A DNA stretch of 64,000 nt, taken from the NCBI GenBank assembly GCA_015501585.1, contig JADNRY010000194.1, positions 55,956-119,955 of the forward strand, read 5' to 3'. Positions 1 to 11,837 of the stretch are shown here, in pieces (position 1 is the first letter of the stretch; the number at the start of each line of letters is the position of its first letter). Under the pieces are notes generated by a model, which was not told the origin of the DNA, made no database searches, and was given only the letters and a program-made list of their open reading frames with translations. The translations under genes were made by a program, and so were the position numbers. The DNA comes from Rhodocollybia butyracea. Lineage: Eukaryota > Basidiomycota > Agaricomycetes > Agaricales > Omphalotaceae.

Positions 1-930
1 GAGTTGATGAGTTCGCTCAGAAAGACCTTTTATATTGAGATGGATAGAGGTTAGCGGACGATGATCCGCAAATCTGAACAATATAACCCGTAACCGCGAC
101 GTGTCCGCACAGCAACGCAACAACTGCCAGAGATGCTAGCGGCGTAGACTACGTAGTGTTGGCTCATTCCCAGGGTCACTCGATTCTGTCATTGGGAACT
201 ACGTAGTCAGCCGCTGAGAACTTGAGTCCTAATTTGAGATCAAAGCTAGTTCTACACCGGCCGAAAGCCAGGTATCACTGCGGCGGATTCAAATATCGTT
301 TACGCTCTGCAAGGGCTGAATCACTAAATGAGTATCGACACTACTAGATGTAAGCTTTACGATTTTGCAGAGTTTCAGTAAGATTGGGAGGGAAGAGGAA
401 CGTAAGTGTTCTGACACCCCTGACACCGATATGGGTCCATGAGAGTTCCTGTGTCGGGGTCATTTGACGGGCTTTCGATACCTACAAAGAGCCTTTGGCC
501 AGTGAAATTAGCGGAAAAAGAATTCGATTTTTTTCCTGTTTCAACTCATGTGATCTGTGAGAGTCCAGATCTGGCTTGATCGGGTGGTCAAAGCAACCCT
601 CACTGAACATACTGAAGCGAGAAACGAGAGATCAAACCGGCACAGGGGGCTCATTCTCAATTTCTCTTGAGCATATTCACGTCGCGGGAGGCTTCGGAGT
701 TGTCCGTAATTCAGTACCAGGAGCTTCAATTGAAAATGACCTCGACGCAGTTGGTTCAGTGCGTTATTACGGACAGAAGATAAGTTCATGACAGGATCAA
801 CATGTCTTACGAAGAAGCGCATAAGTGCGAAAAACAGGTGGACAAATCGAAAGACTTGAGTATTCCTACACGTAGCAGTCGAGAGCTAGCCAACTTATCT
901 ATGAGTTAACAAAACACTAACTAAGTACAA
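1..930. other. No gene recognised (left edge)
   Basis: I see no reading frame with exon-like continuity or family similarity on either strand. Short open frames between 541 and 822 overlap on both strands and match nothing I recognise. The stretch lies beyond the 3' end of the acetoacetate-decarboxylase-like gene. Confidence 0.5.
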
Positions 931-2039
931 CTAAACGACCTCCTCTTTCCAAGTGGAAGGTCCTAAATCTGTCTGCATATCTTCCAAATACATGCCGAGC
1001 CCATTGGGCACGACCGCTGGGAAGGAGACCCCATCGCCAACGACTCTTTTGCCTTTCTCATCCTCTGCATTCATTTCTGGGACAACGTTCATTAGATAGA
1101 CCCATCCAGTCATTCTCGGCTTAAAGAAAGCCCATCTTTCAGTACCGATCTCTTCTGGTTTAGGGCCTTGAGGAAGCGGAGGTTGAGCGTATGAGAACAT
1201 GTTCCCAAACCACCTTGAACTAATTGGGATGGGAATCCTCGATATGACAGGGATTGGATTGACGGTTACTTGGAAAAATGGGTCGGTTTCATGGCCGATA
1301 TGAGAGACGGAGAGAGACCAAGAGCCATTACGCAAGCTTTCGTACTTAAAGGAGGCAACTTGTTCTACGTAAATCGAAAATTGAAGATTGTCAAGATCAA
1401 AAATCAATCAACGGCGATAGAAACGGGCTTACTGGGGATGTTCCAATTACGACGACCTGTTTGAGCTGTTAGTTATGTTCACTCGGTAAAACGGATATCA
1501 TTTCCCACCGTTCCACGTAGAATCTCTGCTAGAAACAAGCATGATGCTCGTTCGGAAGCCTACCGACCCATCCGCATATCTCCATCTTCCAGGGGCAAAT
1601 CCAAGTTCGTCATCTGGATAATTCCAATGATTGACAGAGCGATCATTCCAAAATGCATATCACTTACAACGCCCTGGATAAGTTTTCGGAGATGTCGATT
1701 AGCTAAAAACACAGTGATTCCTACATACGTACCGACCGGAGTATCGGAGTACTGGACTAGCTGAAAGGAGATGTCATTTCTCAAGCTGAAAATTATGTTG
1801 TGGAGCATACCACTACTACTGCGGGCCCACCGATGAATTCACCGCCAGCAGCAAGTGCATCAGCTTGCCATGGTACAGCCCACCCAGGTGGGAAGCTCGC
1901 ATTCTTGGATCGAGAAGACACCGTGAATTGCCATGTGCGCGCCTTGAGATGCCAGGGCCTAAGAAAAGATCACAATGAACGTGCGTGGTGATATCTTGGA
2001 TGACGGAACTTACGGTGGAGCAACAATAAAATCGGACAT
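931..2039 (-). CDS. Acetoacetate-decarboxylase-like (beta-barrel) protein
   Basis: This is a seven-exon gene encoding 256 residues. Exons on the minus strand are 2014-2039, 1811-1958, 1733-1760, 1668-1673, 1509-1613, 1433-1456 and 931-1364. The lengths sum to 771, an exact multiple of three, and every intron is GT/AG and 50-68 bp. The product starts MSDFIVAPPPWHLKA and carries the fungal landmarks GGEFIGGPAVVV, YSDTPVGRYDELGFAPG, RRNWNIPK and PEEIGTERW. These match a widespread family of fungal proteins with an acetoacetate-decarboxylase-type fold; most members have no assayed reaction, so decarboxylase activity is not assured. No signal peptide is visible. The odd point is exon 4, which is only 6 nt long; without it the Arg-Tyr of the VGRYDEL motif is lost and the frame breaks. 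The gene lies head-to-tail with a dienelactone hydrolase gene on the same strand, a possible small catabolic pair. Confidence 0.85.
1668..1673 (-). other. Six-nucleotide micro-exon (GGCGTT)
   Basis: The exon is flanked by a 59 bp intron (1674-1732, starting GTACGT, ending CCAG) and a 54 bp intron (1614-1667, starting GTAAGT, ending CCAG). Both introns are of ordinary fungal size. Including the six bases gives V-G-R-Y-D-E-L, the expected family motif. Skipping them would require a 119 bp intron and would delete the Gly-Arg-Tyr part of the motif. Confidence 0.75.
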
Positions 2040-2507
2040 TACTGCTGCTGATAAAGAAAGAGATCTTCGTTCATATTGTGTTTTATAGGACTGAGGCCCG
2101 CTGAGGCGTGTCGCTGAAATTACAAGCAAACTCGTGCGGCGGTCAATTTCGAGCAGCGCCAAATTCACCTTCTAATTAGAAACAGGAAATGGTTGCGGAC
2201 AATATGTAAAATTAATTTGTATTCTGTGGAGTAGTAAAATAGTAAATTCAAGCAATGAACTGGTTCAGGACGACGAGAATTCGGAAGCGATACCCGACAT
2301 ATACATTCAGCTGCAACATAATAAAATAGACCAGATAGAAGAGGCAGAGGTGAGTTTACAGACAAGATAAGGTATCTGAGCGGTGTCAATTTCAGTGCCG
2401 CCGGTAACGTGTAAACACCAGCACAGTGACTCACTGCAGCACGATTTTGAATCTAAAAATGTTTGGTTCTATTTTGAAAGTTATTGATGTGCATAGTACA
2501 AGTCAAT

Positions 2508-3624
2508 TCAGAGGTATTTCCTCATCCACTCCACTGTTGATTTGAAAGCGCCCTCTTTGGCAGCTTTGATGTAAGGTTTACTCATATCCCCTCGTACAGC
2601 GAAACCATGCTTGCAACCCTCGAAATATTCACGCTTGTATCCTGGGGCAAACTTTCCATCTCCAAGGATCTCGTCAGCTTTGATTGCTGCAGACGGTGGG
2701 AACCACTCGTCAAGTTCGCAGGTATTGAGGAGGAGAGGCGTAATTGATTTCGAGAAATATTTCTGGGTCCCAGAAGATATGTCAAGCCTAACCGGAGATT
2801 GATCGCGGCATACGTACCTCGAGGTCAATGGGAATGTCTAAAAATGTCGGGTGGGAGATAGCAGATGCTTGGATGGCTTGGTCGAAAGAAAGGTCGAAGA
2901 CATAGCGGCCTAGATAAAAGATAGGGCAATCGACAACGTTGATGAACATCTAACGTACCACCCACGCAGTAGCCTGTAGCACCGAACCTAGTGACTCCCT
3001 CTTCCTTCAGTGCTGCGATGACCTTGTCGACGGGAGGACGAGTCTGTTCCGGACCGTGTCTGGACAACCAGTCGGGTACGCTAAAGTTAGACTACTCGGT
3101 TAATTTTAGTTCATTGTGGCGAATGGTAATGCAAAATTTGTACGAACGCCTGGGTCCTCTGCATTTAACGGGACAGGATCACCATGAAGATAGTCCGGAA
3201 TTACTGTCTTGAGGGCGTTAAGTATTTATCCTTCTAAATATCGAGAATCGTGCTCACTTTGAACCCGTTTTTGGCAAAGTCGTCTGCAAGAAGCTGGGAA
3301 GAAAATTCATCAGTTGATTTTTTTTAAAAAAAGGAGCAGTACACACTCGATTATTCACAAGTTGTGGCCCGAAACCGTCTGTAAGGTAAATGATCACTTT
3401 ATCCTGGATATTCGCCTGTCGGTGTCGCCACATAGCAGTTTATAGTGCCTATAGTCTCCCATTTTCCTGAATAGATCCAATCAGATTCCCGAATGCACAA
3501 TTTGTTAGAAAATTTACCAGTGGGAGTGCCTTCGTGGGTGACGCCTATGAACTTCCTGATAAGGACGGAAAAAATCTGAGAAAATTAAGAACTGACTTGT
3601 AATACAGTCTTTGCAGAGACTCAT
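2508..3624 (-). pseudogene. Dienelactone hydrolase family gene with apparent frame breaks
   Basis: The exons encode a typical fungal dienelactone hydrolase (alpha/beta-hydrolase). In order one reads THEGTPTG near the N-terminus, LLADDFAKNGFK, VIPDYLHGDP, RHGPEQTRPPVDKVIAAL, the nucleophile elbow GATGYCVGG (catalytic Cys), ELDEWFPPSAA (region of the acidic residue), and GCKHGFAVRGD (catalytic His), ending VEWMRKYL at a TGA at 2508. Most introns join in frame. Two places do not. Near 3403-3406 the segment GEYP and the segment DKVIIYLTDGFG are one base out of register. The first exon (ATG at 3622-3624, MSLCKDCIT) cannot be spliced in phase to the HEGTPTG exon with any GT donor I find. The triad looks intact, so this is either a recently damaged gene or a sequence error. 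Dienelactone hydrolases act in aromatic ring-cleavage catabolism, but many fungal members have other, unknown substrates. Confidence 0.75.
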
Positions 3625-3959
3625 GATGGAGATATCGCGAGAGAGCCAGCGAGGACGAAGGACATATATATGTACCTATCCTCTGCGCCACTCATCTCGT
3701 CACTCACCGATATCATCTCTTTGTACTCATTTCCCGAGGAAGGTCCCGGGATTTGGCTCAGTCTGATTTGGCCACTATTCATTTGTCGGGCTTGGAGAAA
3801 CTTCTGACAAATCCATCTGACGAAACAACGGCGTTGATTATTCTCACAGTCTCTTTGTTTGCATCTATAACGTCCTTTAGATGCTTCGTTCTTTACATCA
3901 TTACCAGCTTACCGCAACTTAAGTGGGACACTCCGATAGGAAACGATTTTGAATTCTTT

Positions 3960-6109
3960 ATGTCCGAATCCAAGCCATCACAGGTTCAAGAGCCGCCAGG
4001 ATCGCCCCGACAATCCTCTATACAACTGCATCTGCAGAGGAAGAACCACCATACAGCGTATACACAAAGAAAGAAAAATGGTTTCTTGTTCTCCTGATCG
4101 CGTCTTCAGGACTGTTTAGGTACGTTTGGCGTCGAAATCTAAACAGAAACTTCGAATTCATTCACTATGCTTTATTCCAGCCCTCTGACAGCAAATGTCT
4201 ATTTTCCTGCTATACCCACAATTGCCGATGCATTCAACAAATCCACAGAACTGATAAATCTGACAGTAAATGGCACTATGCGACTCTGCAGCTACGATTG
4301 CTGACTTATCGTAGGTCACAATGTACATGGTTTTCCAAGGCATTTGTACGCTTATACCTTCGGGACTCGTGAATATTTTGACTAAAGCAATTTTCTTTTA
4401 GCTCCAATGTTTTTTGGTGCCCTCGCAGACGCCGTTGGTCGTCGTCTGATCTACGCTACTTGTTTGGCCATTTTGTCCGTCTCCTGCGTTGGCCTAGCTT
4501 TGACGCCGACAAATGCTTATTGGCTCTTGATGGTCCTGAGATGTGTTCAGGCAGCAGGCAGCACAAGTACCATTGCTTTAGGTGAATGGCACCAACCGAT
4601 TAACCTCTAGGATCTCAACGCGGGCTTACACTTGTGTAGGTGCCGGTGTCATAGGAGACATTGCAGAACCTTACGAACGAGGTGGATTCATGGGTGCATA
4701 TCAGACTGGACCTTTGGCAAGTTGTTTCAATTCTCGAGCTTTGCGTCACATCTGAAGGTGGAAATTGAACAGATCGGCCCCGCCATTGGCCCGATCATTG
4801 GAGGTGCCTTGGCCGGGAGCTTAGGATGGAGGTTGGTACTAAGATCGAGCTCTTTGGAACCCATCGCCTAAAATATTTTCTCTGCAATCCCCAGGTCAAT
4901 TTTTTGGTTCCTCGTTATAGCCGCAGCTGTAGCTTGCATATTCGTGCTTTTGTGAGTAGATATTCGATGAGATTTTGAAAAACGACTCACTCGCTCGTAA
5001 CATATACAGATTCCTCCCTGAGACCCTTCGCTCCATCGTCGGCAATGGAAGCATCAAGCCTTCTCCCCTACTGCGTCCCATCATTCCAATTGTCGCTGGA
5101 TACAAAAATATTCCCGCTAATGAAAACGAAACCAAGCAACTGGAGAAAACCAAGGTAGCTCGGAAGCGTTTTCGTAATCCGCTTACTTTGTTACTCTACC
5201 CTGACATTCCACTGTTGCTGCTCTTCAACGGAACGGTCTCTGCTGTCTATTATGCAGTCACTGCGACGATTAGTTCTTTGTTCGTGTACGTTGAATCAAA
5301 GTATTTTTCAATGTCCTGTGCTGACCCTTTTCGTCTTTTGTACAGTGAAATCTACCCTTTTCTGTCCGAAACCGAGGTTGGACTGTGTTTCCTGTGCATT
5401 GGCGGTGGAATGACTGTTGGTAGCTTGGTTAGTGGGAGACTACTTGATCGAGAATGGCGTAGCGTCAGCAAAGCATACAGAGAGAATACGCTGAGCAAAA
5501 AAGGAGGAGAAGCCGCCGTTGCAGAGATCGACATCAAGAAAGCTCGTGACGATCCCGATTTCCCTATCGAATACGTGAGTTTTTGATTTTTACTGGAACT
5601 AATGTACTACGCTCATTTCATCTACATGGCTTTCAGGCTCGTCTCCGTGCGATTCCCTATATTATGATCTTCTTCGTTGGGGCGGTAATAGGGTATGGCT
5701 GGTGTATCCAAGCAGCTGTGCATATCTCCGCACCATTGATCTTGCAATTCGTGGGTGAGTGCGACCTATTCATAATTTAACTTAGCACTCACTAGCAATT
5801 TATCATCATCTAGTTGGTCTCACTTCCATCTTGGTCCTCAATGCTGCCCAAACCGTCACAGTCGATCTTGCACCTACCCAAAGCTCATCCGTATCAGCGT
5901 GTAACAATCTGTTCCGTGGTGGCCTTGGTGCTATCCTCGTTTCCGTTATCGATTTGATATTGAACGCACTTAAACCCGGGTGGACATATGTTCTGCTTGG
6001 CTTGATTTGCGCAGCTTTGACTCCTTTGGTGTGGGTTGTTATCAGGATTGGTCCGGGGTGTCGACAGAAGAGGAGGGAAAAGGAGCAGAGGGAGAACCAA
6101 AAGGCCTGA
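3960..6109 (+). CDS. MFS transporter, DHA1 (drug:H+ antiporter-1, QDR-like) family
   Basis: Twelve exons encode 503 residues: 3960-3983, 4040-4119, 4181-4265, 4315-4345, 4402-4581, 4640-4716, 4773-4831, 4895-4951, 5010-5285, 5346-5574, 5637-5754 and 5814-6109. All phases agree and the total is 1512 nt. The start chosen gives MSESKPSQ, a short cytosolic N-terminus before the first membrane segment (WFLVLLIASSGLFSPLTANV). The product has YFPAIPTIADAF, the loop 2-3 signature GALADAVGRR, the DHA1 motif region GAYQTGPLIGPAIGPIIGG, and FLPETLR after TM6, followed by a long cytosolic loop rich in basic residues. TM segments continue to a charged C-tail ending KRREKEQRENQKA. This fits a proton-coupled exporter of drugs or metabolites in the plasma or vacuolar membrane; the substrate cannot be inferred. 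One intron (4717-4772) has a GC donor. Confidence 0.92.
4717..4772 (+). other. GC-AG intron in the DHA1 transporter
   Basis: The intron begins GCAAGT and ends ACAG. Removing it joins YQTGPL to IGPAIGP in the conserved motif of the family. No GT donor nearby gives this join. Confidence 0.8.
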
Positions 6110-9100
6110 TGAGGAAGGACGGACCTTTCGAATAGATTTTGATACTTATTCCGACATACATGAACATTCTTTTAGTTACTACAGTTGAATTTCTAATGCA
6201 TAAGATCGTGCCCGATGAATTTCAGATACTGAGCATGGTTTTATCATGGCTGTGTCCAGGAAAAATGTAAGAGAACGCTCGAAGGCTCTAACTGCGTATA
6301 AGCTAAGTGAATTTAGCCTCGTGGAACGTCCGATGACAATGTTCAAGTGTATAATTCTTCGACCTGGTCAAGTCCTTTTCCGAAGATCGGTTTGGCGGTG
6401 GTACTATGTACGCAAGTTGAATGCCAATTCATAACCCGATATATTTGAGTACCTGTGTATGCGGTGAAGTCAACAACAAGAATATTATTGGATAGCTCTG
6501 GAAGGAAGGAAGAAGAATCTATCGCACGGCATGGCCAAGAGCTGAACGTCAGATCCAGTCTGGATCATCATCCAAAGATTACTCCTATGTACACTATCTA
6601 CTCTGGGGCTCAATGTGAGGAGAGGAGGGGACCAGGAGCAGATCCGTCGCGGTAGACCCTTCCCCCCTGCTCCACGCCACATACAGCCAGTGTTGTTATA
6701 TGCATATATATAAGGCCAAGAATAGGTTGCATGCAAAGGCGGGGGCGATGAAGAAACTGAAAGGTCTGGATGTAAAGCATAGGGGGAACGGCGCTACAAG
6801 GTTGACGTATTCATCTGAATAAAATTCCGAGCTTTTTTCTTGAAAAAGGCGAGGACTAGTTGACAACTGGTGACGTATGAGTCCGAGGTGAATTAGTGCG
6901 AGATGCGGCGCACGTCTAAAGAGGCAAAATAGTCAGCGGGAACTCAGAGCGTTCAGAGCGACAGCCAGGACCAGCGGATGTGGGGAGTTTTTGGACACAT
7001 ACAGGAGTGTTATGACTGCCTCTTCATTTTAAATGCAATATCTTCCTGGGCACTCTAAAGCTTTTTTGAAACAGTTTCTATTGGGTTGTATATCAGTCTA
7101 CTATTTGAATTTCAGTGCGAATGCTCACTTCGGGAACCTGAGTTGTAAATGAGCTCAAAATGAGCTAAGAATAATCTGGTGCAAGATCAGTTGTAGATTG
7201 GGTTCGCCGATGGTTGCTTTTCTGGGCTTCGGCTTAAGCTTGGCGTATAGTATAACTGTAAGGTCAATGCCGATTGTCGCATACCGTGAGTTTTGGGTGT
7301 ATCTCTTCCCTTTCATTTTTTTTAGTTTGTCCCATAAGAAACCAAGCGTGGGGGTGCTATTCATCCGCTTTACATAATTTTTTATCTCAACAACTCGCTC
7401 CAGTCGATGGAACCGCATTGCGAAGCTGTACCTACTGTGTTATTTATTTATTTTTGTCCAACATTTTCCTCTGCTGACTTATTTTCCAAGAATGTGGTAA
7501 TAGTATCAGCATCACGCGTCTTCTATCTTTAAAAGCCTACTAGGTCACTTTCAAATCGAGCGACCTCCTTGAGGTGATCTCTCCCTCGCTGTTCCCCCGC
7601 CACTATGGCACTGACATTTTTGGCTACCCTCCAACCAATAGCCACTGCTACTACTTGGTTACCACCTGCATGATGCCACTTGTTACTCTGGCGGACCTTT
7701 CTGTATTGTAATTGGGCCGATTGGGTAGTAAGTACCAGGAAGGATGGATGAACTATGGGGGCTGTCAGTTTGGTATCCGTACCCTCGTGAGTGCCTATTT
7801 TGCATCAGTTCGTTCGATTACTTTTCGCCGGTGGTAGATATTTAAGCATTCCATGTTCTCCATCCATAGTATATTAACTGATGAATCGGAAACTACTAAC
7901 AAGATGCGCGTGGAGCTCCGTTGTTGGATAAATCGCGCTGGTAGCCCACTCGTTAGTATCTAGAAAGCTATCGTTATCGTTCGTACGTTCATTCCCAACT
8001 CAGCATCTGTCAAAATTGTCGAAGATATATCAAAGTAAGTTCTCTACCTCAGCTTTGCTTCTACCCGCAGCCGTTGACTTTACACCTTAGAATCGACTCG
8101 AGTGGCCTTTATGTTCATAGCAACACTTTCTTCAAAATTCATAGGCCAAAATCAGCGCGATCCAAGCAGAAGCCAACGACGCCCTCGATATTTCAAACTT
8201 ATTTGTGTTCCATTATCTCAGGCTGTTCAATTCAAGCTCAATTATCGCTGTACAAATATCCTTCACATCTTCAATTGCTTCGTGCACACTTTTTCTTAAC
8301 GATCGAGAGGCCCAGGAGGAGGGTGAAAACCGGCACGATCCCGTTGGGAACAGCCGGGGTGCGTTTACGTCGGGTCTGCGCAGTTTCTTGGCCCACAGGG
8401 TCCGACTTTGTAATGATTTTTTCCCAAGATTTCCTCAAGTTTGTCCCAACCGTTCGGGAGGTATCTTCCATCAGGAGTCCTGGTCCTGTCTTTCCTTTTG
8501 TTCCGTTTCCATGGAACTCGGTCTCGGTGTATCTTCTTACTCATTACACCTTGGTCATTTCGCGACATCTCAGGATCTGCACAATTGAAAATTCGGACTC
8601 GGTCAATTCTCTGAATCATTCTGTCTTCGTAATGAATGGACATGACATCTACAACGGAGACGGAGAATACCACAAGGGTATCACCGAGAATATTAGAATC
8701 AGATACTGACGTAGGGACATTGAGCACCGGTTCGAGTCTACTTGAACTGGTTTATCTGGCCACGCCATTCGCAAATCTATTGAGGGAGTCCGGTCCGATC
8801 TTCAAAGTATCCGTGTGAAAACTGTCTTTCAGAGGCATAAAATTCAAGTGGAAAAGGTGCTAATAGGAGCAGGAGATACGTACTTCATAAGACGTGGAGG
8901 TCGTCATGGACTCATATTCACGATTGAGATAGTGGTGCGTGGAAAAACAGTAAATATCACATTATCGTATCGGAGGGCTTGACGGATAGAATTCCCTCCT
9001 TGACCGCGGGTAGATGCGAAACAGCGAACAGCATTTTCTCATGTGAACAGGACTCTGGAGTTTGTATGCATACCACACTGTGAGCAGTCAGTATCATACC

Positions 9101-11837
9101 GAATGATTCCAAGAGTTTCATGATTATTTCGAGAGTTGTGAGCCCTATTGTGCCCTATTGGCCCCTGGGAGTATTTCCCTGATATCAATGAGGTAGGCAT
9201 CGTTTCGTTTGTGTGAGAGCGTCGCTTAAAGGAAACCTAGTAAGATTCCTTCTGTCAGTTCCGACACGGTATGGACCAATGACCTTCTCCTGCATGAGTT
9301 AGATGTGGCACGAATATTGTCCTCCAGAATGCGTAAATTTGTCGTTGGTGTCCTGGATAGTCATGGTCTACAGTTAACAGCAAAGTGGAGGCCACCGGGG
9401 TTGCATATCTATCTCCTCTTTAGGGACAGCAAAAGCATCTTGGATGATTATCGTAGGTTCCAATTGCTTTTCGGATGAAGGGATAGAGCATCGAGTATCA
9501 ACGTAAATGGATTGGGGTCTAGATCTGTCACTTGGCCTCGCATTCTCTGGAAGTGCGAGAACTTCAAGAACATGGGGTCATAAAGAGCGGCAGTCGACTC
9601 ACTTCATCGGCTATCGGGAGTCGGTGAAATGCTTTCATAACTGTTGCCATATTTTTGTTACTCGACGCAACTTCGACTGTTGGAGGTAATGAATTATCCC
9701 CGAACTGAGCTCTCACTTGACTTACAGGCCGTTTCGACCAACCTCTGCCATTATTGCTTGGCTTCTCCATCCTGAAGACCAGATGTGCTGAAACCTGTCC
9801 TGTTTTTATGTAAATTTCAGTAGCTCTGGCAGTATTTTTAAAAATTCAAAATTGAATCTACCCCAGGAGGAACGCTGTCTACGCATCCCAGGAGGTAGTA
9901 TATTACAAATCCCACAATGGAGGTGCCATGTTCGGGACCGCACTGGTATACCTACCTACCTGATAATCTTACATTCATTCAAGCCAGCGAGCCTGACTCA
10001 GGTCTATGAGAAGAGACGAATTTCTCATTAATGTAAACCAAGATTTAAACCCTCATTGGAGATTTATTACTTGGGTTTGGAAAAAATGCGAGCGGAACCG
10101 TGATGGGGAACTGAGCACGCCGCCCCGTAGCCAAAACTCCCGGTTTTGCGATCATGCTATTTTAGATTCAAGAATACCCTACTCAGCCATGAAACTCGAG
10201 ACTCGCCGAGAGCCAGTGTCCCACAAACATAGTGCGCGCGTTCCCGCCATGGCTACTATCAATGGATGCATCAGCTCACCGTTCCGCTTGCCATCCTAGT
10301 TCAGTTCAAAAATGGTTCTATCTGAGTAGACAGGATAATCGTAGCTTGGTGACCTACCCCATGGAGGGATTAGCCACAAGCTAGGATAATTGTAAGTTTG
10401 TCACAAAAATCACAGATTGTCTAGGATTTCGGGGACCCTACTGCACTTTTCAAAATGGCGTGCACTTTCCCGTGACCTATTATGTAGGAGTGAATCTGAA
10501 AGCTGAGTTTCGCAAATTGACTGCCCATAATCTCACCAAACTTGATAAGATGACTGATAAGGAACTTGAGCTTCAGGTTTTTCCGATTTCCCCGCAATGG
10601 CGGTGGATTTCCCGCAGCCAGCCCGCAGCGCTCTCTGTGCTGGTTCGGATATTCGCTTTTGTCAATCATCTGGTGCCATTCGAATGCTGCTTTACCTCGT
10701 TCTCCGTAAACCCTTTGGTCTTATCATAGCTGTATACAATTAAACTAGAGATTTGAGTCCTAGGCTGACGGATCCATGGAATTGCACCGCTTGTAGAGGA
10801 AGAATGAATTATTCATCTCCCGTTTATCAATTCGCGTTATGTTGATATCAAACCTTCTTTCAAACATACTTACAATGAAAGTAAAGAAAAGTGCAAGCAA
10901 AGTGAGTCCTGGCTGCAAAGTGAGCGCAGTAGCTACAAAATAGATGGCATAGATTCTCGAGACTAGCGTAGTAGAACAGGTAGTGCTTTCTCCGATTCTG
11001 CATCCGTGATCAAACTTTATGACAGCAACTAATCAAAAGGAAATGGCTAAGGGACTCCATACGCCACAAGAAGCAGCGGATTGCAACCGTTCTCTCCATC
11101 ATAGTTATTTTCCGATTTTCTGGGATTAAAATATGTAGAAAAGGATCGGTTGGTAAGTGTTGGCCTAATTCTTGGATACAAAATATAATGTTTTATTTGT
11201 GCACTTATTCGTCGGAGAACTAGCTTGGGCACCCTGCATTTGCCAAGGCATCTGGTGCCTCCATCACTCAATGAAAGGTGTCTGGGGAGTTCGCTTGTTT
11301 AGGTGCTTTTGAGATGCCAGGTGATATGGACTTGTCTTTGCAGGCTCAAACAGTCCCCGTTGCCCCTTACCCCCAGTGTGCCTGGCATTTATTTTACTAC
11401 TGGCTCACGCTCAAAGTCTGGTTCATTGGCCTGACAGCTGACAGCGCAGTGGGTGGTATTTCGCTCAAAATGGCAAGCGAGCTTACGTGAGGTTGTGAGC
11501 TTCTCGGGTTTACTGAATGGAGCAGTAGAGTCTCAACGACCGTTTCATGATCTATATGATTAACCCTGACGCAAATATCGACCAAGGCGCATCAAAGATT
11601 GAATTGAGGTGCGTTTATTAATATTCTTGAACCTGTTCCTTTAGGCTTTGGTATTAGCGACCAAGTACGCACGGAGCCATTCCGAGGCCATTCCACCAAT
11701 GTCAAATCTGATATCCGTTCCAGTAGTAGCTAGATGACATTAGTGAGCATCCGTATATAGATGGATTGGGAACAGTATATAAAGGAGAAATACACAACAT
11801 TTCTCTTTATCACTTCAACCAACTGGCATTCAGCGCG
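6110..11837. other. Long gene-poor stretch, nothing firmly recognised
   Basis: About 5.7 kb without a gene I can support. Open frames of 60-211 codons occur (the longest on plus at 8074-8709, overlapped by frames on both strands up to 8727) but show no family motif, no consistent exon/intron join and no membrane or signal pattern. There is no clear terminal repeat or transposase signature either. It may hold decayed transposon sequence or rapidly evolving single-copy DNA. Confidence 0.4.

Noticed and set aside
8074..8727. Overlapping open frames up to 211 codons on both strands as a possible gene
   Set aside because: Frames on both strands are of similar length, with no family motif, no codon-like consistency and no splice joins. 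Chance frames are likely.
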